Assembly: GCA_019242065.1 (NCBI GenBank)
Contig: JAFAWJ010000625.1
Span: 1-6,193, forward strand
Direction of reading: 5' to 3'
DNA: 6,193 bases
Source: Chloroflexota bacterium
GTDB taxonomy: Bacteria; Chloroflexota; UBA6077; CF-72
Shown in pieces: positions 1-5,494 of the stretch. A model generated the notes under the pieces. The model saw only the letters and a list, made by a program, of their open reading frames with translations, ran no database searches and was not told the origin of the DNA. Position numbers and translations under genes: made by a program. Numbering within the stretch: position 1 is the first letter of the stretch; each line of letters opens with the position of its first letter.

Positions 1-118
1 CATCCGCGCGCGCGGTGAAGGCGTCCCATACCTGCGCGAGCACGGCCGCGGCGACCTGCAGGTCCACCTGAAGGTACGGACGCCAACCGACCTGACGGAT
101 GAGCAGAAGAAGCTCTTG
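1..118 (+). pseudogene. dnaJ C-terminal fragment, inverted relative to the main dnaJ
   Basis: Read on the + strand from base 2, this stretch encodes about 39 residues of the last beta-sandwich of a DnaJ (Hsp40) co-chaperone, running from IRARGEGVPYLREHGRGD to TPTDLTDEQKKLL. The same protein segment is encoded by the main dnaJ on the opposite strand at 169-286. The first 67 bases match that copy exactly. The last 51 differ at 15 positions, 7 codons being purely synonymous and 4 giving mostly mild changes (L/I, K/R, T/N, D/E), so this came from a different but functional dnaJ. After about base 118 the frame stops resembling DnaJ and continues as antisense of the main dnaJ. The 5' part lies outside the window. 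It cannot be a working gene end because it has no DnaJ tail and no nearby stop. It is either a chimeric contig end or a remnant of a second, convergent dnaJ. Confidence 0.8.
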
Positions 119-286
119 TTTTCGGTCGGCGTATTCTGCGTCGAACCGAACGTGCCGGCCAGTTGGCGCAGGAGTTTCTTTTGTTCCTCGTTCAGGTCGG
201 TGGGCGTACGCACGCGGATGTGGACCTGCAGGTCGCCGCGGCCGTGCTCGCGCAGGTATGGGACGCCTTCACCGCGCGCGCGGATG
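1..286. repeat. imperfect inverted repeat (fold-back) of the dnaJ 3' end
   Basis: Position i pairs with position 287-i. The outer arms 1-67 and 220-286 are perfectly complementary and reach the window edge, so the repeat may extend beyond it. The inner arms 68-118 and 169-219 match at 36 of 51 positions with no gaps. The unpaired centre, about 119-168, holds the unique tail of the main dnaJ. The junction of the two gene ends falls near 107-117 (aagaagctctt). That string makes sense both as the KKLL codons of the + copy and as the KSFF codons of the - copy, so it looks like a microhomology join. This is far too long and protein-conserving to be a transcription terminator. Confidence 0.88.
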
Positions 287-1224
287 ATGCGACCGCTCTG
301 GGTGCCCGCCGGAACCTTCAGGCTGACCTCTTTGTTGTCGAGCGTGGGCACCGAGAACTCGTCCCCCAGGGCAGCCTGGGCCATGTTGATCGGCATCTCG
401 AGCAGCAGGTCGTTGCCCTGGCGTTTGAAGAAGCGGTGCGGCTCGACGTGGAGCACCACGTATAGGTGGCCGGCGACACCGCCGCGCGGAGCGGGCTCGC
501 CCTGCCCCGTCAGCCGCAACTGGATGCCCTCGTCGGCGCCCTGCGGCACCTCGACCATCACGTTCACCCGACTGCGCACCATGCCGCGGCCCTGGCACTC
601 GGTACACGGGTCGGCAATGATCTGGCCTTCGCCATTGCAGCGATCGCACAGCGTCACGTTGACGAACTGACCGAAGATCGACTGCTGGACGCGGCGGATC
701 TCGCCACTGCCCTCACAGCGCGTGCACTTCGTGGGCTGGGTGCCGGGCTCCATGCCGCTGCCCGAGCACTTCTTGCAGGTGGCGTTTTTGGTCAGGCTGA
801 TCTCTTTGCTGGTGCCGAAGACCGCCTCTTCCAGGGTCAGGTGCAGGTCGTAGCGCAGGTCCTGACCGCGCTGGACGCGCTGGCGGGTACGCCCACCGCC
901 CGCCGTGCCGAAGAACGACTCGAACAGGTCCTCGATCGACAGGCCGACGAAATTGCTGAAATCGACCGTGCCCGTGCCGCCGGCGCGCTCGAAAGCGGCG
1001 TGGCCGTAGCGGTCGTACATGCTGCGCTTCTCGGTGTCGGAGAGGACCTGGTAGGCCTCCGTGGCTTCCTTGAAGCGCTCCGTCGCCTCGGGCGCCTGGT
1101 TCCGGTCAGGGTGGTACTGCAGCGCCAGGCGCCGGTAGGCCTTTTTGATGTCGTCGTCGGACGCCGTCCGCGCAACGCTCAGGACTTCGTAGTAGTCGCG
1201 TTTGGTGGTCGATCGAGGAGGCAT
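106..1224 (-). CDS. dnaJ: Molecular chaperone DnaJ (Hsp40), 3' end disrupted
   Basis: This cytoplasmic co-chaperone binds unfolded protein and stimulates the DnaK ATPase. From the ATG at 1224 the domains run in order. The J-domain is at residues 9-73, with the HPD motif at 38-40. A linker at about 75-115, poorer in Gly than usual, carries SIEDLFESFFG. The zinc domain has four intact CxxCxGxG repeats, CKKCSGSG (150), CTRCEGSG (167), CDRCNGEG (193) and CTECQGRG (207). The C-terminal beta-sandwich domains follow. Recognisable DnaJ sequence ends at ENKSFF, residue 373, where most homologues need only about ten more residues (often FFDRVKDAL-like). Instead the frame stays open to the window edge through antisense of the inverted dnaJ fragment, with no stop codon. 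The start fits the family's usual KRDYYEVL beginning; no clear ribosome binding site precedes it. It lies 69 bases downstream of hrcA on the same strand, probably co-transcribed and heat-inducible. No grpE or dnaK is seen nearby. Confidence 0.95.
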
Positions 1225-1293
1225 GGTCTGTGAGAGAAAAGGGTGGGGTCTGGATCAGAAGCTTAACCGAGTCTGGCGAACTTACAAGTGGGA

Positions 1294-2316
1294 TTAGCGT
1301 TCGGGGCTGTCCATCATGTCCATGAGCTCGGCCACGAAGCGGACCATCGGGACGGCGCGCCAGTACGGCAAGCGCGTCGGCCCCAGCACACCCAGGACGC
1401 CCCACGCGTCTTCCTCGGTGCCGTAGCGTGTCAACACCAGGGCCGCGTCGCGCATCTGCTCGAGGCGGTTCTCGGCGCCGATGATGACCTGGACGCCGGG
1501 GCTGGCCAGCGATTCGGCCAGGAAGCGGGCCAGCAAGGGCTGCTGCTCGAGCACTTCGATGATCGGCCGCAGCTTTTCGCTCTGGGCAAATTCGGGCTGT
1601 GACAGCAACTGCGCCAGGCCCTCGAGGGTGACTGCCGCGAGCGTTTGATCCTGCGCTTGCTGCAGCAGACGGATGGCCGCGGTCGCGAATGGGCGAGCCG
1701 CATCGCTCAGCGTCCGCAGCGAGCGGCGAGCCTGGCCAGGGGTCTTGTCGGCCAGTATTTCCGAGAGCTCATTGCTCAGGCGCGCCAGATCGGCGCGCTC
1801 CAGCACCGTCTCGGCGCGATGGACCACCTGGCGCACCCCACCCGACTGCATGAGCAGCGTCACCAGGACGAGGTCGTCTTCGAGCGGCACCAGCTCGATC
1901 CGGCGCACACGCGCGTGCGACGACACGGACCGGGTGGCGACCGCGGCGCTGTGCAGCGTACGTGCGAGCAGCGACGGCGCGAGATGCGTCGAATCCGCGC
2001 CCAGAGCGGCCTGCTGGTTGAACTGCTGGCGCAGCGTGCGCCGTTCGGCGGGCGCCAGCTCGCGCTCCTCCTGCATCAGGAGCTCGACGAAGTGGCGGTA
2101 GCCGCGATCGGTCGGGACGCGGCCCGCCGAGGTGTGCGGCTGGGCAATCAGCCCGGCCTCTTCCAGCGCGGCCAGCTCGTTGCGGACCGTGGCCGGCGAC
2201 AGGTCGGCTTCGTATTTGCGCGCGATCAGGTCGGACGGGACCGGTTGAGCCAGCGCGACGTATTCCTGAACGACGTGTCGGAGGATGCGCTCTCGGCGGG
2301 GGGTCAGCTCGGTCAC
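1294..2316 (-). CDS. hrcA: Heat-inducible transcription repressor HrcA
   Basis: HrcA dimers bind the CIRCE operator and repress chaperone operons; in the established model GroEL keeps HrcA active, and unfolded protein titrates GroEL on heat shock. The 340-residue product has the usual family length. The N-terminal winged helix-turn-helix (residues 1-77) carries the family signatures SPATVRNELAALEEAGLI (40-57) and HTSAGRVPTDRGYRHFVE (61-78). The central and C-terminal GAF-like and dimerisation parts end in the typical GPTRLPYWRAVPMVRFVAEL region near the C-terminus. The start is GTG at 2316; upstream no in-frame start fits better, and MTELTPRRERILRHVV matches the family opening. No Shine-Dalgarno is evident. 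The gene is first in an operon with dnaJ and is preceded by a perfect CIRCE 25 bases upstream, so it should repress itself. Confidence 0.96.
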   Translation of the reverse strand: MTELTPRRERILRHVVQEYVALAQPVPSDLIARKYEADLSPATVRNELAALEEAGLIAQPHTSAGRVPTDRGYRHFVELLMQEERELAPAERRTLRQQFNQQAALGADSTHLAPSLLARTLHSAAVATRSVSSHARVRRIELVPLEDDLVLVTLLMQSGGVRQVVHRAETVLERADLARLSNELSEILADKTPGQARRSLRTLSDAARPFATAAIRLLQQAQDQTLAAVTLEGLAQLLSQPEFAQSEKLRPIIEVLEQQPLLARFLAESLASPGVQVIIGAENRLEQMRDAALVLTRYGTEEDAWGVLGVLGPTRLPYWRAVPMVRFVAELMDMMDSPER

Positions 2317-2341
2317 AATGTTCGCACGACGGATCGGAGGC

Positions 2342-2368
2342 TTAGCACTCTCCGCGCCGGAGTGCTAA
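2342..2368. promoter_or_regulatory. CIRCE operator (HrcA binding site), perfect
   Basis: The arms TTAGCACTC (2342-2350) and GAGTGCTAA (2360-2368) flank a 9-base spacer (2351-2359). This is an exact match to the known CIRCE consensus, TTAGCACTC-N9-GAGTGCTAA. It sits between hrcA (start 2316) and fabF (start 2422), directly upstream of hrcA, which encodes the protein known to bind this element. It lies downstream of the likely hrcA promoter, the usual position for repression of transcription and, in some species, for effects on mRNA stability. It is 53 bases from the fabF start, upstream of fabF's likely promoter, so an effect on fabF is possible but not shown. Confidence 0.97.
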
Positions 2369-2382
2369 CGCGAGGCTGGCGA

Positions 2383-2420
2383 ATGATACAGTATTTACCA
2401 GCGCTATACTCCCGCGACAA
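2383..2420 (-). promoter_or_regulatory. Probable hrcA-dnaJ operon promoter region
   Basis: On the - strand two arrangements are visible upstream of CIRCE. One is TTGTCG (2420-2415, 4 of 6 to TTGACA), a 17-base spacer, then TAAATA (2397-2392, 3 of 6 to TATAAT). The other uses TATCAT (2388-2383, 5 of 6 to TATAAT) without a good -35. Either would start transcription 8-20 bases before CIRCE, so that HrcA on CIRCE would block the polymerase. This is inferred from motif and position only; the exact start is uncertain. Confidence 0.45.
2405..2410 (+). promoter_or_regulatory. Possible fabF -10 element (TATACT)
   Basis: TATACT matches the sigma-70 -10 consensus at 5 of 6 bases and stands out in GC-rich surroundings. 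No convincing -35 is seen 16-18 bases upstream. A start 6-8 bases downstream would leave a leader of only about 4-6 bases before the fabF ATG at 2422, which fits the absence of a Shine-Dalgarno there and suggests a nearly leaderless mRNA. It overlaps the divergent hrcA promoter region. The call is weak. Confidence 0.35.
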
Positions 2421-2421
2421 G

Positions 2422-3657
2422 ATGCCATCTGGTCGCATTGTGGTTACAGGTATGGGTGCGCTGACCCCGGTCGGCCTCGACGTGCCCACCACCTGGGACA
2501 ACATCATTCATGGACGGTCGGGCGTCGCCACGGTCGAGGGCTTCGAGATCGACGACCTCGACGTCCGCTTCGCCGGACAGGTCAAAGGCTTCGATCCGAC
2601 CCAGTTTCTCGAGAAGAAGGAAGCTCGCCGCATGGATCGCTTCCTCCAACTGGGGCTCGTCGCCGCGCAGGAGGCCGTCCGCGACGCCGAACTGAAGATC
2701 GGCCCCGACAACGCCGAACGCGTGGCCGTGCTGGTCGGCAGTGGCATCGGCGGCATCGGGACCATCGTCGACGCGGCGATCACGCTGCATACGCGTGGTC
2801 CGGACCGCGTCGGTCCGTTCGTCGTCCCAATGATGCTGCCGAACATGCTGGCCGGCATGATCTCCATCCAGACAGGAGCCAAGGGGTCGAACCTTGCGGT
2901 GGCCAGCGCCTGCGCGACGGCCGGGCACGCCATCGGCGAGGGCGCCGAGCTCATCAAGCGTGACGAAGCCGACGTGGTGATCGTCGGCGCCTCCGAAGCA
3001 CCGGTGACCCGCATCGGGCTGGCGGCGTTCGACTCGATGCGAGCGCTGTCCCGTCGCAACGCCGAGCCGCAGCGCGCCAGCCGCCCGTTTGATGCCGAGC
3101 GCGACGGTTTCGTCCTGGCCGAAGCGGCCGGCATCCTGGTGCTGGAGGACCTAGAGCACGCCAGGCAACGCGACGCGCGCATCTACGCGGAAATCGCCGG
3201 CTACGGGTCGACCGCCGACGCGTACCACATCACGGCGCCGAGCGAAGGCGGCGAGGGCGCCGTGCGCGCGATGCGTCTGGCGATCACACGCGCCGGCCTG
3301 AACCCGAGCGATATTGGATATATCAATGCGCACGGCACCTCGACCCCGCACAATGACCGCACCGAGACTCAAGCGATCAGGTCCGTCTTCGGGGAGCACG
3401 TCCCACCGGTGTCGTCGACCAAGAGTATGACTGGCCACCTCATCGGTGCGAGCGCAGCCATCGAGGCGATCATCTGCATCAAAAGCATCCTGGAGGGTTG
3501 TCTGCCGCCAACCATCAACTACGAGAGCCCCGATCCGGAGTGTGACCTCGACTACGTCCCGAACGTGGCGCGCGCCCAAGACGTCGACGTGGCGCTGTCC
3601 AACTCGTTCGGTTTCGGCGGACACAACACGGCCCTCGTCGTGAGCCGGTTTGAGTAG
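2422..3657 (+). CDS. fabF: Beta-ketoacyl-ACP synthase II (FabF)
   Basis: This cytoplasmic condensing enzyme of type II fatty-acid synthesis joins malonyl-ACP to a growing acyl-ACP, lengthening the chain by two carbons with loss of CO2. The 411-residue product has the family's normal length and the full catalytic set. The nucleophile is C164 in VASACATAGHA, the catalytic histidines are H304 (NAHGTSTPHND) and H339, and K334 lies in TKSMTGHLIGA. The glycine-rich NSFGFGGHN loop is at 404-412 by frame, i.e. just before the C-terminus. The ATG at 2422 is chosen because it gives MPSGRIVVTGMGALTPVG, the usual opening. An in-frame ATG at 2383 would add 13 residues unlike the family and lies inside the promoter region. 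No ribosome binding site is seen. It is first in an operon with fabH, whose start overlaps its last 8 bases. FabB and other ketosynthases share these motifs, but FabF fits best. Confidence 0.95.
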   Translation: MPSGRIVVTGMGALTPVGLDVPTTWDNIIHGRSGVATVEGFEIDDLDVRFAGQVKGFDPTQFLEKKEARRMDRFLQLGLVAAQEAVRDAELKIGPDNAERVAVLVGSGIGGIGTIVDAAITLHTRGPDRVGPFVVPMMLPNMLAGMISIQTGAKGSNLAVASACATAGHAIGEGAELIKRDEADVVIVGASEAPVTRIGLAAFDSMRALSRRNAEPQRASRPFDAERDGFVLAEAAGILVLEDLEHARQRDARIYAEIAGYGSTADAYHITAPSEGGEGAVRAMRLAITRAGLNPSDIGYINAHGTSTPHNDRTETQAIRSVFGEHVPPVSSTKSMTGHLIGASAAIEAIICIKSILEGCLPPTINYESPDPECDLDYVPNVARAQDVDVALSNSFGFGGHNTALVVSRFE

Positions 3658-4648
3658 TCACCCGTACGTTCGGATCGGCGGCTGGGGCAAGTACCTCCCA
3701 GCGCGGATCATGCCCAACTCGGAGCTGGCCGACCTGGTCGACACCTCGGACGAGTGGATCCGCGCGCGGACCGGCATCGGCGAACGCCGCATCGCCGCGC
3801 CTGAGGAGACCACGTGCTCGCTGGCGGTCAACGCCGGACGCGCGGCGCTCGAGAAGGCCAACGCGGCGCCGGAGGACCTGGACCTGATCATCGTCGCCAC
3901 CTGCACGCCGGACTACAGCAACATGCCGGCCACGGCGTCGCTGGTGCAGCACGCGCTCGGCGCGCCGCGGGCGGCGGCAGTCGACCTGAACGCGGTGTGC
4001 AGCGGCTTCATCTACGGTCTGGCGACTGGCAGTCAATTCATCGCGACCGGCGCGTATCGCAACGTGCTGGTCATCGGCGCCGAGGTGTTCACCCGCATCC
4101 TGGACTGGCAGGACCGCTCGACGTGCGTGCTGTTTGGCGATGGGGCGGGCGCGGTGCTGCTGCAGCCCACGGACGAGCCGGGCGGACTGCTGTCGTTTGT
4201 GCTGGGCAGCGACGGTGCGGGGGCGTGCAGTCTGTACGTGCCGGCGGGGGGCAGTCGCCAGCCGGCGTCGGCCGACACCGTGGCCGAGCGCAGTCATTAT
4301 GTCAAGATGCAGGGTCGCGACGTGTTCCGCTTCGCCACCCGCGTGTTGCCTGACTCGGTCGTGCAGGCGCTCGACGCGGCGCGATTGACCACCGACGACC
4401 TGGACGTGCTGATCCCGCATCAGGCCAACACGCGCATCATCGACCACGCCGTCAAGCGGCTGAAGGTGGATAGCGGCGCGGTGTTTTCGAATGTCGAGCG
4501 GTATGGCAACACGTCAGCGGCGAGCATTCCCGTGGCGCTGTGCGAGGCCGTGGAGGAGGGGCTGGTGCAGCCAGGCTCGACGGTAGTCATGAGCGGCTTC
4601 GGGGCGGGGTTGAGCTGGGGCACCGTGGTCTGGAAGTGGCACGGCTAA
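3650..4648 (+). CDS. fabH: Beta-ketoacyl-ACP synthase III (FabH)
   Basis: FabH starts fatty-acid synthesis by condensing an acyl-CoA primer (acetyl-CoA, or branched primers in many Gram-positive-type bacteria) with malonyl-ACP. The 332-residue product carries the Cys-His-Asn triad: C117 in LNAVCSGFIYG, H257 in LIPHQANTRIID and N287 in ERYGNTSAASIP. The opening YVRIGGWGKYLP and the substrate-loop DTSDEWIRARTGI near residue 31 are typical. The start is TTG at 3650, overlapping the end of fabF by 8 bases. It is the only start codon that keeps the N-terminal strand, since an in-frame TGA lies just upstream at 3641 and the next ATG falls after the conserved GKYLP. Translation is probably coupled to fabF. 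Its TAA (4646-4648) overlaps the stop of convergent dgkA. Related KAS III-like enzymes of other pathways share the triad, but pairing with fabF favours FabH. Confidence 0.94.
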   Translation: MSSHPYVRIGGWGKYLPARIMPNSELADLVDTSDEWIRARTGIGERRIAAPEETTCSLAVNAGRAALEKANAAPEDLDLIIVATCTPDYSNMPATASLVQHALGAPRAAAVDLNAVCSGFIYGLATGSQFIATGAYRNVLVIGAEVFTRILDWQDRSTCVLFGDGAGAVLLQPTDEPGGLLSFVLGSDGAGACSLYVPAGGSRQPASADTVAERSHYVKMQGRDVFRFATRVLPDSVVQALDAARLTTDDLDVLIPHQANTRIIDHAVKRLKVDSGAVFSNVERYGNTSAASIPVALCEAVEEGLVQPGSTVVMSGFGAGLSWGTVVWKWHG

Positions 4649-5055
4649 CGTCCGGACAAGAACGTCAGCACGTGGGGAAAGAACAGCAGCGCGGCGATTG
4701 TTACTGAGGCGGCGGCGGCGATCAGGACGGCGGCGGCCGAGACGTCTTTGGCGCGCTTGACCAGCGGGTGAAAGCCTGGAGAAACCAGGTCGCACATGCT
4801 CTCGACGGCGGTGTTCAGGCATTCCACGACGAGAACCACGGCGATCGTCAGGGCCACCAGGGCGAACTCAGCGGCCGTCAGTCGGACGACAATCCCGAGG
4901 ACGATGACCACGACCGCCGCCGTCAAGTGCACCAGGAAGTTCGGCTGGGTGCGCAGCATGACCCCCAGGCCCTCGACCGCATAGCCGAACGATCGCACCA
5001 CGCGCCGCAGCTTCTGGGGCCGAGCCGCGACAGGCTCGCTAGCGGGTAAAGCCAA
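4645..5055 (-). CDS. dgkA: Diacylglycerol/undecaprenol kinase, DgkA family
   Basis: This small integral membrane lipid kinase phosphorylates diacylglycerol or, in Gram-positive-type members, undecaprenol, and so feeds the carrier-lipid pool. From TTG at 5055 it has 136 residues. About 40 cytosolic residues (RSFGYAVEGLGVMLRTQPNF) are followed by three hydrophobic segments near 42-58, 62-80 and 106-127. The catalytic signature is E78-C-L-N81-T-A-V-E85, with E, N and E spaced as in E. coli DgkA (E69, N72, E76), then D89 and HPLVKRAKDVSAAAVL. The TTG overlaps ybeY by 17 bases and has a GAGGAGGAGG tract 12 bases upstream. That spacing is long and the tract also encodes Glu residues of YbeY, so GTG at 5001 (118 residues) remains possible. 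It is last in the pgpH-ybeY-dgkA operon. Substrate choice (lipid or undecaprenol) cannot be told here. Confidence 0.9.
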   Translation of the reverse strand: MALPASEPVAARPQKLRRVVRSFGYAVEGLGVMLRTQPNFLVHLTAAVVVIVLGIVVRLTAAEFALVALTIAVVLVVECLNTAVESMCDLVSPGFHPLVKRAKDVSAAAVLIAAAASVTIAALLFFPHVLTFLSGR

Positions 5056-5494
5056 GCGGCTGCAGCGCCTCCTCCTCTTTGCGTCGCATGCGCTCGCGCT
5101 CCCACGCTTCTTCGTGGTCGTAGCCCAGCACGTGCAGCACACCGTGCGCGACCAGGTAGGCAACTTCGCGCTCGACCGAGTGGCCGTACTCGTCGGCCTG
5201 GACCACGGCCGTCGGGTACGCGACGACGACGTCGCCCAGGTTGACGGGCTCGCCCGCGGGCAGCACGAAGCCTGGCTCATAGAGCGGGAACGAGAGCACG
5301 TCGGTGACGACGTCCTGTCCGCGATGTTCCGCATTCAGCTCGCGAATGGTCGCGTCGCCGACCAGGTGGACGCTGATCACGTAGTCGGCGGTGGCGGGCA
5401 GTTCACGGGCGACGATCGAACTGACCAGCGCCGTGATGCGCGGCTCGTCCCAGGTCGCCAGGAGACCGTCTTCGACGGAGAAGTCGACGCTCAA
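5039..5494 (-). CDS. ybeY: Endoribonuclease YbeY (rRNA maturation factor)
   Basis: YbeY is a zinc-dependent single-strand endoribonuclease involved in 16S rRNA 3'-end maturation and ribosome quality control. The 151-residue product ends in the family signature HGVLHVLGYDH with zinc ligands H117, H121 and H127. It also has HRGQDVVTDVLSFPLY, whose R58 corresponds to the conserved Arg of the E. coli enzyme. The start is taken as TTG at 5494, giving MSVDFSVEDGL. It overlaps the pgpH stop as TTGA and gives the family's usual length. The frame is open further upstream with an ATG at 5638, but that would overlap pgpH by about 150 bases and add a low-complexity tail unlike YbeY. No Shine-Dalgarno is seen, so coupled translation from pgpH is likely. 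The gene order pgpH-ybeY-dgkA is conserved in many bacteria. Confidence 0.94.
   Translation of the reverse strand: MSVDFSVEDGLLATWDEPRITALVSSIVARELPATADYVISVHLVGDATIRELNAEHRGQDVVTDVLSFPLYEPGFVLPAGEPVNLGDVVVAYPTAVVQADEYGHSVEREVAYLVAHGVLHVLGYDHEEAWERERMRRKEEEALQPLGFTR

Noticed and set aside
1..286. Fold-back as a transposon end, CRISPR unit or terminator
   Set aside because: Both arms encode the same DnaJ protein segment, there is no transposase or short regular repeat unit, and the stem is much too long for a terminator.
466..1233. Long open + strand frame of 255 codons opposite dnaJ
   Set aside because: It is antisense to an unambiguous dnaJ with all J-domain and zinc motifs; open antisense frames are expected in GC-rich genes. 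Its product resembles no family I know.
1225..1293. Terminator, small RNA or separate promoter between hrcA and dnaJ
   Set aside because: I found no stable hairpin with a T-tract and no good -35/-10 pair; it looks like a plain intra-operon spacer.
1645..2421. N-terminal extension of FabF across hrcA
   Set aside because: The fabF frame happens to stay open upstream, but that part is antisense to hrcA and crosses CIRCE and the promoters; the FabF family begins at about 2422.
2383..2421. ATG at 2383 as the fabF start
   Set aside because: It would add 13 residues not seen in the family and place the start within the promoter-like elements.
3515..4447. 310-codon - strand frame opposite fabF/fabH
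   Set aside because: Antisense to fabH, whose catalytic triad and family length are clear; the Arg-rich composition is typical of a shadow frame.
5056..5334. Longer DgkA starting at 5334
   Set aside because: The extra 93 residues are an out-of-frame reading of ybeY, rich in Ser/Arg, with no DgkA similarity.
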